DNA of 64,000 bases from JBOEGW01 sp050633625 (lineage in GTDB: Bacteria; Pseudomonadota; Alphaproteobacteria; Rhodobacterales; Rhodobacteraceae): the NCBI GenBank assembly GCA_050633625.1, contig JBOEGW010000003.1, positions 518,350 through 582,349 of the forward strand. Direction: 5' to 3'. Under the pieces are notes generated by a model. That model was given only the letters and a program-made list of their open reading frames with translations, did not search any database and was not told where the DNA came from. The first letter of the stretch is position 1, and each line of letters starts with the position of its first letter. Positions 1-7,909 of the stretch are shown one piece after another. Both the position numbers and the translations under genes were made by a program.

Positions 1-804
1 CAAAACGGTCCGGCCAAACAGCTGTTTGGCGCAAAGCGCACAGCCTCCGCGCAAACCCCGGCGCCTTGGGGGGCTTATTCGAACGGCTGTATTGCTGGGG
101 CTGTTCAACTTCCGGAAACCGGCCCGACCTGGCAAGCAATGCGCCTCAGCCGGAACCGCAATTGGGGCCATCCTGATCTTGTGGCTTTCGTCAAACGTCT
201 CTCCGAGAAGGCAGCACAGCAACCAGGCTGGGAAGGTCTTTATGTGGGAGACATGAGCCAGCCGCGCGGTGGACCAATGTTGACTGGGCACCGCTCGCAC
301 CAGCTTGGGCTTGATGCGGATGTCTGGATGTTGCCACCCAAACGTCTCAACCTGAGCGCCACCGAACGCGAGAATATTTCGTCGATCTCCATGCGCCGCT
401 CAAAAGGTGCTTATACGAATTCCAGCTGGACACGCGCGCATCACGAAGTGCTCAAGGCGGCTGCGCAAGACCCCAAAGTGGCCCGGATTTTCGTGTTTCC
501 CGGCGCGAAAGTGCAGATGTGCGAAGATGAGAAAGGGGACCGGAGCTGGCTCCGAAAAGTCCGCCCATGGTGGGGCCACCACTACCACTTCCACGTACGT
601 CTCAATTGCCCAGCGGGCATGTCAGGTTGCGTGAACCAAGACCCGCCCCCAGCAGGCGACGGGTGCGAAGATGCCAAACAATGGGTGCGCGATATCCTTA
701 GCCCGCCCCCACCAAACCCAAATGCGCCCGCGCCCAAACCTCGCCGCGAGATCACCCTCGCGGATATGCCACAACAATGCGCCGCCGTCTTACAGTCGCA
801 ATAA
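1..804 (+). CDS. mepA: Penicillin-insensitive murein endopeptidase MepA (5' truncated by window edge)
   Basis: The gene is open from base 1 in this frame, so its start lies before the window. MepA is a periplasmic zinc peptidase (family M74) that cuts D-Ala to meso-diaminopimelate cross-links in peptidoglycan. Visible family motifs are SNGCIAGAVQLP near the visible start, MRLSRNRNWGHP, the metal-binding HQLGLDADVW, and WWGHHYHFHVR towards the C-terminus. A proline-rich tail (about residues 230-250 of the visible part) follows the catalytic domain, as in other alphaproteobacterial members. The 3' end overlaps the next gene by 28 bases, suggesting translational coupling. Signal peptide cannot be judged because the start is missing. 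Confidence 0.95.
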   Translation, partial: QNGPAKQLFGAKRTASAQTPAPWGAYSNGCIAGAVQLPETGPTWQAMRLSRNRNWGHPDLVAFVKRLSEKAAQQPGWEGLYVGDMSQPRGGPMLTGHRSHQLGLDADVWMLPPKRLNLSATERENISSISMRRSKGAYTNSSWTRAHHEVLKAAAQDPKVARIFVFPGAKVQMCEDEKGDRSWLRKVRPWWGHHYHFHVRLNCPAGMSGCVNQDPPPAGDGCEDAKQWVRDILSPPPPNPNAPAPKPRREITLADMPQQCAAVLQSQ

Positions 805-1694
805 GCGCCATCTTCGCGCTGGCCAATGCGCTCCATGCCCAAACGCTTCCGAAGGCCACTTTGGTCGACTCTTTTGATTGGGCAATCAGTGACGAGCATT
901 TTGGAGGATGGTCAGCGATCGAACTGACGCCTGATGGTCGCGACTTCATTGCGCTCTCCGATCGTGGCTGGACCACGAGCGGAACGATTGAGCGTGATGA
1001 ACATGGGCACATCACCAACATTATCGCCGGGAAGCTTCGACAAATCCGGCACAGCACCGGTCAACCAATGCCGCGCTATCATGATGACAGCGAAGGGCTT
1101 GCGCTTGCCCCGGATGGTCGCGTTTTTGTCTCCTTTGAGAGTGCTCACCGTGTCGCGGAATTTTCCTCGAACCGACTGGCGCGCGAAAAACCAATCCCGG
1201 TGCCCGAAGGGTTTTCGACGTTCCAGAACAACTCCTCACTTGAGGCTTTGGCGATTGATGATTTGGGTCGGCTTTATACGCTCCCCGAACGCTCAGGCGG
1301 CGTCGCAACGCCATATGATCTTTACAGATACGACGGAGAAACCTGGGAGGTTTTCGCGCATATTCCCCGCCGAGATGGGTTCTTGCCGGTCGGCGCAGAC
1401 ATTGGCCCGGATGGGCGGTTCTATTTGTTGGAGCGAGAACTGCGGTCTATTTTTGGCTTCGCGACCCGCGTTCGGCGGTTTGATCTCGGCCAGTCCTTGT
1501 CCAACGAAACCAAAGTGCTGGAAACCGGTGCGGGCCATCACGACAATCTCGAAGGAATTTCGGTCTGGCGCGATGCGATGGGCGATATTCGCCTCACGAT
1601 GATTTCGGACGACAATTTCCGCTTCTTCCAGAAAAACGAAATCGTTGAATACAGGATCAAGGAAACACTTGATCCAGCGGCCAAAGCGGACTAA
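777..1694 (+). CDS. Esterase-like activity of phytase family protein, exported
   Basis: The 305-residue product begins with a basic then hydrophobic stretch ending in ALHAQ, a likely Sec signal peptide, so it is probably periplasmic. The body has repeated short blocks such as LTPDGRDFIALSDRG, LAPDGRVFVSFE and DIGPDGRFYLLERE, typical of a beta-propeller of the phytase-like esterase family (Pfam Phytase-like). NSSLEALAID and DNLEGISVW are further characteristic blocks. The start lies inside the end of mepA (28-base overlap), so the two are likely one operon. The true substrate of this family is not established; a phosphoesterase or esterase role is only an inference from the family name. Confidence 0.85.
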   Translation: MRRRLTVAISAIFALANALHAQTLPKATLVDSFDWAISDEHFGGWSAIELTPDGRDFIALSDRGWTTSGTIERDEHGHITNIIAGKLRQIRHSTGQPMPRYHDDSEGLALAPDGRVFVSFESAHRVAEFSSNRLAREKPIPVPEGFSTFQNNSSLEALAIDDLGRLYTLPERSGGVATPYDLYRYDGETWEVFAHIPRRDGFLPVGADIGPDGRFYLLERELRSIFGFATRVRRFDLGQSLSNETKVLETGAGHHDNLEGISVWRDAMGDIRLTMISDDNFRFFQKNEIVEYRIKETLDPAAKAD

Positions 1695-1760
1695 ACGCGC
1701 CCCGTCCTGTGATGAACACAGGGCCAAGTCGCCGCTACCTTGTAAAAACGGATTGAAATC

Positions 1761-2402
1761 ATGAACCGTCTTCTTCCTGGCATCATTGCCATGGCCATTG
1801 TTGTTGTGGCCGCCAATATTCTCGTGCAATTCCTCGTTGGCCAATGGCTGACCTGGGGCGCGTTTACCTATCCGCTCGCCTTTCTCGTCACCGATGTGAT
1901 GAACCGGGTTTATGGCCCACGTGAGGCGCGGAACGTCATTTTTGCTGGCTTTGCCGTCGGCATCCTATGTTCCCTCATTGGCAGCCAAATCATGTTGCAA
2001 GGTGATGGCTACGAGTTTGCCGCTGTCGCCTTTCGTGTCGCGATTGCGTCTGGCATCGCCTTTTTGTCCGCTCAACTCTTAGACGTTGCCGTATTTGAGC
2101 GCCTGCGCGGCGGGACTTGGTGGCGCGCGCCTCTGCTGTCTTCGCTTGTAGGGTCAGCGCTCGACACAGCGCTGTTTTTCACAATCGCCTTTTCTGCGAC
2201 GTTCGGGCGGGTGTTTAGCGAGGCTGCGAACGCTGAGGTGAACTGGGCCTGGGACGCTGTTCCCTTCATGGGCGTCGGCGCGGCTGTGCCTCTTTGGGTG
2301 TCGCTCGCTTTCGCGGATTGGATGGTCAAACTTGCGCTCGCTTTAGTGGCACTTATCCCATTTCGTGTGCTTGTCGCAAAACTTTCACCAAATACTGCGT
2401 AA
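1761..2402 (+). CDS. VUT family protein, probable queuosine precursor transporter
   Basis: A 213-residue integral membrane protein with about six hydrophobic segments. The block FLVTDVMNRVYGPREARNVIF is the signature of the VUT/YhhQ family, whose Escherichia coli member takes up queuosine precursors (preQ0/preQ1). The C-terminal part keeps the DWMVKLALAL type segment. It is preceded by 66 bases that contain a short hairpin (CCTGTG / CACAGG, about 1706-1722) but I could not match a preQ1 riboswitch to it. Assignment to the family is firm; the actual substrate is inferred. Confidence 0.85.
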   Translation: MNRLLPGIIAMAIVVVAANILVQFLVGQWLTWGAFTYPLAFLVTDVMNRVYGPREARNVIFAGFAVGILCSLIGSQIMLQGDGYEFAAVAFRVAIASGIAFLSAQLLDVAVFERLRGGTWWRAPLLSSLVGSALDTALFFTIAFSATFGRVFSEAANAEVNWAWDAVPFMGVGAAVPLWVSLAFADWMVKLALALVALIPFRVLVAKLSPNTA

Positions 2403-2469
2403 AAACAGTTGACCCATACCAAATATGTGGCAACCTTTCACTATCGCAACATTTTGAAAGGAGGTGTCC

Positions 2470-2511
2470 ATGTCTAGAGAAACAATGGTGAGAGGTGCCG
2501 GGACACAGTAG
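2470..2511 (+). CDS. Putative 13-codon leader-type small ORF
   Basis: An ATG preceded at ideal distance by AAAGGAGGTG (2457-2466), one of the strongest ribosome binding sites in the window, opens a 13-codon frame (MSRETMVRGAGTQ) ending in TAG at 2509. No homologue is recognised. The Shine-Dalgarno core GGAGGTG (2460-2466) is perfectly complementary to CACCTCC at 2597-2603 downstream, so the site could be masked by folding. A terminator follows at 2614-2640, before arfB. It could be a leader peptide, or the ribosome-binding sequence could be part of a structured small RNA that is not translated. Confidence 0.4.
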   Translation: MSRETMVRGAGTQ

Positions 2512-2613
2512 TCGCACCCTGTCGGGGCAGCCCTCGACATGGACTGCGGGCTTTGTTGGCCAGTGACCGGCACACGCCGTTCGGCCTAACCGGCCCCACC
2601 TCCAGACTTCTCG

Positions 2614-2640
2614 AAGGGCCATCCCAAGGGTGGCCCTTTT
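2614..2640 (+). terminator. Rho-independent terminator ahead of arfB
   Basis: GGGCCA-TCC, loop CAA, GG-TGGCCC followed by TTTT. It lies only 26 bases before the arfB start, so it either ends a small transcript beginning near 2405 or acts as an attenuator that arfB transcription must read through. Confidence 0.75.
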
Positions 2641-2665
2641 CGCGTCTACGGCGTAGTTTTGCCTC

Positions 2666-3079
2666 ATGATCCGAATAAATGACTCAATAACTTTGGAAGA
2701 CTGGGAGTTGAGCGAAAGCTTTACCCGCGCCTCTGGTCCCGGTGGGCAAAACGTCAACAAGGTGTCCACCGCGGTTGAACTGCGCTTTGAAGCCGCGCGT
2801 TCGCCCGCGCTCACCGATGCTATCAAACGCCGGCTCAAACGGATCGCCGGGCGAAAATGGACGACCGAAGGCGCGATTGTCATTTTTGTGCAGGACACAA
2901 GGTCACAAGTGAGAAACAGGGAGCTGGCTGAGGAACGCCTCGCAGAGATGGTGCGGGCCGCGCTCCATGTTCCCAAAAGACGCATTCCGACAAAGCCCAC
3001 AAAAGGTTCCCAACGCCGCCGCCTTGAAGGCAAAAAACAACGTGGCGAAGTCAAGAAGCTGCGTGGGCGGGTCGAATAA
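2666..3079 (+). CDS. arfB: Alternative ribosome-rescue peptidyl-tRNA hydrolase ArfB
   Basis: A 137-residue protein of the class I release-factor-like family (YaeJ/ArfB). ArfB enters stalled ribosomes that lack a stop codon and hydrolyses the peptidyl-tRNA. The catalytic GGQ sits in ASGPGGQNVNKV at about residues 24-35, and the C-terminal third is strongly basic (RRLEGKKQRGEVKKLRGRVE), as needed to lie in the empty mRNA channel. Length matches the family (about 140). There is no obvious Shine-Dalgarno sequence before the ATG, and a terminator ends 26 bases upstream, so its expression may be limited by attenuation. Confidence 0.93.
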   Translation: MIRINDSITLEDWELSESFTRASGPGGQNVNKVSTAVELRFEAARSPALTDAIKRRLKRIAGRKWTTEGAIVIFVQDTRSQVRNRELAEERLAEMVRAALHVPKRRIPTKPTKGSQRRRLEGKKQRGEVKKLRGRVE

Positions 3080-3114
3080 CCTTGCCTTCTTTGGTTTCAA
3101 AATACCTCGGGGGT

Positions 3115-3132
3115 GTGGGGGCTGGCCCCCAC
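3115..3132. terminator. Hairpin between convergent arfB and the HtrA-type protease gene
   Basis: GTGGGGGC and GCCCCCAC form a perfect 8-bp inverted repeat lying just beyond the stop codon of the minus-strand protease gene and 36 bases beyond arfB. It lacks a clear T-run, so it may be an mRNA-end stabiliser or a factor-dependent terminator for both genes. Confidence 0.5.
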
Positions 3133-3140
3133 GCGCATCG

Positions 3141-4523
3141 TTAGTTGAATCGCGCTGTAATCCGGCGCCCCGCGCGCGTGAATTCAACCCGCCACCAACG
3201 CGACCCTTGAGCAACCTGAAGTTCAAGGTCATTTGGCGAATTCAGGGTTTGATGATTGATGGAATGAATCACATCACCTCGCAAAAACCCGGTCCGAGTG
3301 GCTGCGCCAACTGCACCAACCACAACGACACCCTGAGACGCGGATTGCCCCAGATCACGTGCGATCCCCGGTGTCATCCCTGTCACGGTCAAGCCCTGAA
3401 ACGGGCCAGGAATATCTATTGTCAAAAGTTTTGGATCGGCGCGTTTTGGTGCGGCGGTCATCAACACTTCGCCACGCTGGCGCGCCCCATCTCGCAAGTA
3501 TTCAAAAGGCACGGTTGCGCCCATGTGATGGGTCGCCATGCGAAAATCGAGTTCCTGCGCTGCGTTCACGGGTTGCCCCCCCAAGGAAACCAAGACGTCC
3601 CCCCATTTGACTCCCGCTTGGGCAAAAGGGCTGTCTGTTTCAAGATCACGCACCATAACGCCCTTCGGCCTATCAAGCCCAAGCGCATCGGCCATATCTG
3701 CGTCAATGATCTGCACCTCGACCCCGGCCCACGGCCGCTCAAACCGATCATTGCCAAGTTCCGCTTGCTCAACAACCTGGCGCACAAGATTGGCGGGGAT
3801 CGCGAATCCAATCCCATTTGAGCCACCGGATCGTGTGACAATCTGGGTGTTGATTCCCACGAGACGCCCTTGCATGTCCACAAGCGCACCACCCGAGTTT
3901 CCGGGGTTGATCGGTGCATCGGTTTGGATGAAGTATTTGCCGCCTTGCATCAATCCACCGCCACCGCCGCCTGAGCGCGCAAGGCCGGAAATAATGCCCG
4001 ATGATACAGTTTGGCCCACGCCAAACGGATTTCCAATCGCCAGAACCAAATCGCCAACTTCAAGCGCATCACTGTCGGCAAAAGCAATCGCGGGTAAGTC
4101 CTCCCCACCTTTCATTCGGATCACCGCAAGATCGGCAGCCTCATCGGCCAAGACAAGCTCAGCGTCATATTCCCGACGATCCGCAAGCACCACGCGAATG
4201 TCGGTCGCGTTGCCAACGACGTGATAATTGGAAACGACCAATCCTTCCCGAAGGATCACGCCAGACCCCAGCGAGTTTTGCACACGGGGGCCAGCGAAAT
4301 CTCGAAAAAACTGAGAGAAAAAGGGATCATCCGCAAAAGGTGTCCGCCGTTCCACGACCCGTTTCGCGTAAATATTGACCACCCCCGGCGCCGCCGTTTT
4401 GACAACAGGTGCAAAGGACAATTGCACCTGCATTTGACTGTCGGGCACTTGCGACGTGCCTTGGGCGCTCAAGGGGAACGCTTTCAAACTCAGCGCAAGG
4501 ATAACGAAGAAAGCAAGACGCAT
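3141..4523 (-). CDS. HtrA/DegP-type periplasmic serine protease
   Basis: A 460-residue trypsin-like protease with PDZ domains that degrades damaged envelope proteins. The chosen ATG has AAGGAA upstream and starts directly at a signal peptide (MRLAFFVILALSLKAFPLSAQ); an upstream in-frame start adds 28 residues that would bury this signal. The catalytic triad is readable as His in SNYHVVGN, Asp in AADLAVI and Ser in NPGNSGGAL. A glycine-rich loop LARSGGGGGGLM precedes the serine. PDZ1 (about residues 270-360) begins near RPWAGVEVQ and a second PDZ-like domain occupies the C-terminal 80 residues. Transcribed towards arfB. Could be called DegQ or Do-like; I do not choose a symbol. Confidence 0.93.
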   Translation of the reverse strand: MRLAFFVILALSLKAFPLSAQGTSQVPDSQMQVQLSFAPVVKTAAPGVVNIYAKRVVERRTPFADDPFFSQFFRDFAGPRVQNSLGSGVILREGLVVSNYHVVGNATDIRVVLADRREYDAELVLADEAADLAVIRMKGGEDLPAIAFADSDALEVGDLVLAIGNPFGVGQTVSSGIISGLARSGGGGGGLMQGGKYFIQTDAPINPGNSGGALVDMQGRLVGINTQIVTRSGGSNGIGFAIPANLVRQVVEQAELGNDRFERPWAGVEVQIIDADMADALGLDRPKGVMVRDLETDSPFAQAGVKWGDVLVSLGGQPVNAAQELDFRMATHHMGATVPFEYLRDGARQRGEVLMTAAPKRADPKLLTIDIPGPFQGLTVTGMTPGIARDLGQSASQGVVVVGAVGAATRTGFLRGDVIHSINHQTLNSPNDLELQVAQGSRWWRVEFTRAGRRITARFN

Positions 4524-4660
4524 CGGGATTCCTTTTCCTTCGAAAGTGGTCATTTGGCGTGTGAAATCAAGACCAACAATTCCTAAGGTTTGTCCCAGAT
4601 TGGTCAAGTTGGGGCCACAATCCTCCTATTGACTGAGAGGGAATTTGAAGGAGTTTCACC

Positions 4661-5692
4661 ATGGTCTTTACCTACCGCCCCAAAAAGTTCAGCGCTTTTG
4701 TCCAAACATTTTTGTTTGGCGGTGTTGGCTTTTACGTGATCATCACGGCGGCACATAGCGGCAACAAGATCCTGTGGTTGGCCGTCGCAGCCCTTCTGGC
4801 GCTCACCTTTAGCGCCGCCAGCACGCTATTTGCAGCGTTTCGCAGCGGCGGGAAAATCGAGCTGGATCAAACCGGCATTTACGTGCCACGCAGCCCAGCT
4901 GACAGCGACCAAGTGTTTATTGCTTACGCCGATATTGACGACATGGAACACCGCAAACGTCGTGGAACGCATTTGCTCGACATTGTTTTTGCGGGTGGGA
5001 AAATCACGATTGAAAGTGACGGCATGGAGAAACGGCGCGCCTTTGGCGCGTTGATGGCGGCATTGGTCGACGCCGTGAAAGCCACGCGCGCGCAGGGCTT
5101 GGTCCCCCAAGACATGCAACAGGATGCGCCGCGCTCCACTGAGGACGCAGCCAAGCCCGCATCAAACGCGATGCAATCAGCTGGACATTATGCGGCCCAA
5201 GATCCTCGCGTTGAGGTCTTTGACTATGGTTTTAGCAAGAAAACAAACCTGATGCGCGTTGCTTTTGTGGGCGTTGGCGCCGTGTTTTCGGTGTTGATGT
5301 TGGTGTTTCACAGTGGCGGTGTCACGATCAATGGCATCTCGTTTGGGCCAATCGGCGCCAAGGTGATTTTCCTCGTGTGCGCTGGGTTCAATGCCGTTCA
5401 GACCCTGCGGTTTTTGCGCGACCTATTCGCACCCTCCCGCTCTATCCTGCCTGTTGCGCTTGGCCCCGATGGCATTAGCGCGCCAAAGCGACCAAATGAC
5501 GACACCGCCATTTTGTTGGATTATCAAGGCGTGCGCAAAATCTGGCGACAGGGGAAAACAAAGCTACACATTAAACATGCGCAGGGCAGTTTGCAGTTAA
5601 CCGGCGCAGCCTTTGCGGACAAGGGCGCGTTTGAACGACTTGCGCGTTCTCTTGAGGCCCGCGTTGAAATGGCACGTCAAGGCACAGTTTAA
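4661..5692 (+). CDS. Unknown membrane protein with duplicated 2-TM plus PH-like module
   Basis: A 343-residue protein I do not recognise. It contains two similar halves. Each begins with two hydrophobic segments (about residues 12-58 and 195-245) followed by a soluble beta-rich block with an alpha helix at its end, resembling a bacterial PH-like domain. The parallel is visible in ELDQTGIYVPRS with AYADIDDMEHRK in the first half and ALGPDGISAPKR with DYQGVRKIWRQG in the second. The halves are joined by a polar linker (about 150-185). It stands alone between the divergent protease gene and trhO, with GAAGGAG before its ATG. Function unknown; probably an inner-membrane protein. Confidence 0.8.
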   Translation: MVFTYRPKKFSAFVQTFLFGGVGFYVIITAAHSGNKILWLAVAALLALTFSAASTLFAAFRSGGKIELDQTGIYVPRSPADSDQVFIAYADIDDMEHRKRRGTHLLDIVFAGGKITIESDGMEKRRAFGALMAALVDAVKATRAQGLVPQDMQQDAPRSTEDAAKPASNAMQSAGHYAAQDPRVEVFDYGFSKKTNLMRVAFVGVGAVFSVLMLVFHSGGVTINGISFGPIGAKVIFLVCAGFNAVQTLRFLRDLFAPSRSILPVALGPDGISAPKRPNDDTAILLDYQGVRKIWRQGKTKLHIKHAQGSLQLTGAAFADKGAFERLARSLEARVEMARQGTV

Positions 5693-5732
5693 GCCCCTTG
5701 AAAAGAAAGGGACGGAGGATTAATCCCAGCGC

Positions 5733-6641
5733 ATGTATACAGTTTGCGCCCTCTATCACTTCACCCCGTTTCCGGACCCTGCGGCGATACAAGCACCGCT
5801 TTTGGCGCTCTGCGAAGCACAAGGCATTACAGGCTCGCTGTTGTTGGCGCGCGAAGGGATCAATGGCACGGTTGCAGGTCGCGCAGACGCGATTGACGCC
5901 TTGGTGGCGCATATTCGCGCCCTGCCCGGCTGTGCGGATTTCGAGTACAAACTGTCGAGCGCAAAGGAAAAACCCTTTGGCCGTATGAAAGTCCGGCTCA
6001 AGAACGAAATCGTCACGATGGGCCAACCGGACGTCGATCCGCGAGCGGCTGTTGGCAATTACTGCACGCCTGAGGAGTGGAACACGCTAATTCAGGCCGA
6101 GGATGTTGTGGTCATCGACACGCGCAATGATTACGAAGTGTCTATTGGCACGTTTGAAGGCGCAATCGACCCAAAAACCGAGAGCTTTCGCGAGTTCCCC
6201 GCTTGGTGGCAAGACAACAAAGACCGCTTTCACAACAAACGTGTTGCGATGTTTTGCACAGGCGGTATTCGCTGTGAAAAATCCACCAACTACCTCATGA
6301 GCCAAGGCGTTGAGGATGTGTTTCACCTCAAAGGTGGCATCTTGAAATACCTCGAAGAGGTGCCCCGCGAGGAAAGCCTGTGGAACGGGGAATGTTTCGT
6401 GTTTGATGGGCGTGTTTCTGTGGGTCACGGGCTTGAGGAAGGGCCACATGAATTGTGCCATGCCTGTCGCCGTCCCCTGCTGCCAGCCGACAAAGCGCGG
6501 CCCGAGTATGAAGCGGGCGTTTCTTGCCACCAGTGCATTGATCAGTTCGATGAGGCCCGCCGCGACCGCTTTCGCGAGCGCCAACACCAAATCGCTTTGG
6601 CGAAAAAGCGTGGCGAAAATCACATGGGGCCGCGCGACTAG
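5733..6641 (+). CDS. trhO: tRNA uridine(34) hydroxylase TrhO (rhodanese-like)
   Basis: A 302-residue rhodanese-domain protein of the YceA/TrhO family, which makes 5-hydroxyuridine at the wobble position of tRNAs using oxygen. The N-terminal block GITGSLLLAREGINGTVAG is family-typical. The rhodanese core follows, with the active-site loop FCTGGIRCEKST (about residues 171-182) holding the catalytic cysteine. The C-terminal region has a Cys-rich pair CHACRRPL and CHQC, as in the long form of the family. Preceded by GGACGGAGG at suitable spacing. Single gene, no obvious operon partner. Confidence 0.93.
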   Translation: MYTVCALYHFTPFPDPAAIQAPLLALCEAQGITGSLLLAREGINGTVAGRADAIDALVAHIRALPGCADFEYKLSSAKEKPFGRMKVRLKNEIVTMGQPDVDPRAAVGNYCTPEEWNTLIQAEDVVVIDTRNDYEVSIGTFEGAIDPKTESFREFPAWWQDNKDRFHNKRVAMFCTGGIRCEKSTNYLMSQGVEDVFHLKGGILKYLEEVPREESLWNGECFVFDGRVSVGHGLEEGPHELCHACRRPLLPADKARPEYEAGVSCHQCIDQFDEARRDRFRERQHQIALAKKRGENHMGPRD

Positions 6642-6728
6642 CCGCTGGTCAGGCTATAAACGAGTGAAACCCTTGCACGAGTCCCTTGAATGGGCAAGAA
6701 ACGTCAAACCCAAACCGGAGAGCTATGC

Positions 6729-7832
6729 GTGCGCCGAATCGTTTTACTCCTGATTGCATGTGCGGCTTTGGCCGGGTGTGCCCTGCCACGCGGTGCGCCC
6801 CTTCAGGCCGAAATTCTGGCTGAAGCCAACGCGGAAAACCCGACGATTGATGTTGTCGAGCTGACGCGCAGCAATGTCGCCACGGCGAGCAAATGGCCAA
6901 CAACAGGTTGGTCAGGGCGCTACAAATGGCTCACCGGAACCAACGGGCCAAGTTCGGCAGTGGTCCGGGCCGGCGATGTTTTGAATGTGAACATTTGGGA
7001 CAACGATGCCAATTCGCTGTTTACACGCCCTGGCGAGCGTTCCGCATCTATCAACAAATTGGCGGTTTCCTCGGCGGGAGAGGTGTTCTTGCCCTATGTG
7101 GGTGAGGTTGTCGTCAACGGGTTAACGCCGGATGGCGCGCGCCGGGAGCTGCAAAAAGCTGTTGAACGTGTTGCGCCCTCTGCTCAGGTCTTGGTCGAGT
7201 TCAAACCCGGCGTCATGAACACAATCGATCTCGTGCGCGGCATGGCGCGCCCCGGCACCATTGAATTGGCAGGGCGCAACATGACGATCTTGTCGGCGCT
7301 GGCACAGGGCGGCGGCATATCACCTGAGATGCGCAATCCTTTGGTGCGCGTTATCAGGGGGCAATCCACCTATGAAATCCCCGCGGACGCGCTTCTGGCG
7401 GACGCCTCCAAGAACGCCCTTTTGCGGGGCGGAGACAAAGTTGTTGTCGACAGTGACAAACGGTTCTTTATCGCACTCGGCGCTTCTGGCGTGGAGCGGC
7501 CCATTTATTATGACCGTGAGAAAATCACAGCGCTCGAAGCCATGTCCATGGCGGGTGGCATTAAGGATACCCGTGCAGATCCGACAGGCATCTTGATTTT
7601 GCGCGACTACGGCGCAAAAAGTGTCGATCCCAACGGGGTGCGAGGCCCGAAACAACCTAACGTGGTCTTCACGCTGGACATAACGACGGCGGAAGGACTG
7701 TTTGCGGCGCGCAAATTTCGCATTCAACCCGGTGATGCGGTGCTGGTAACGGAAAGCCCGGCGGTGGCGCTTCAATCCCTCATTAATTTGTTTAGCACTG
7801 GCGCGTTGGCGGCAAATCGGCTCGGTCTATAA
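6729..7832 (+). CDS. Polysaccharide export lipoprotein (Wza/KpsD family)
   Basis: I chose the GTG at 6729 because GGAG lies 8 bases upstream and the resulting 367-residue product begins with a textbook lipoprotein signal (VRRIVLLLIACAALAGC). An upstream ATG at 6690 would put 13 polar residues before the signal. The body has the polysaccharide export domain (VVRAGDVLNVNIWDND, then SAGEVFLPYVGEVVVNGLT) and two following SLBB-like domains around RGMARPGTIELAGRN and ALGASGVERPIYYD. Such proteins form the outer-membrane part of capsule or exopolysaccharide export channels. No other polysaccharide gene is next to it, so its export system is encoded elsewhere. Confidence 0.88.
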   Translation: MRRIVLLLIACAALAGCALPRGAPLQAEILAEANAENPTIDVVELTRSNVATASKWPTTGWSGRYKWLTGTNGPSSAVVRAGDVLNVNIWDNDANSLFTRPGERSASINKLAVSSAGEVFLPYVGEVVVNGLTPDGARRELQKAVERVAPSAQVLVEFKPGVMNTIDLVRGMARPGTIELAGRNMTILSALAQGGGISPEMRNPLVRVIRGQSTYEIPADALLADASKNALLRGGDKVVVDSDKRFFIALGASGVERPIYYDREKITALEAMSMAGGIKDTRADPTGILILRDYGAKSVDPNGVRGPKQPNVVFTLDITTAEGLFAARKFRIQPGDAVLVTESPAVALQSLINLFSTGALAANRLGL

Positions 7833-7909
7833 GCGTTTCGCCGTTGCGTGACGCTTGCGCCAGAGCACTCACTATCCTCTATTGAGCCTGACAGTTCAGG
7901 GAGGCACGC

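Noticed and set aside
1695..1760. Possible preQ1 riboswitch before the VUT transporter gene
   Set aside because: A short hairpin is present but the A-rich tail and pseudoknot partners of preQ1 classes I-III were not found.
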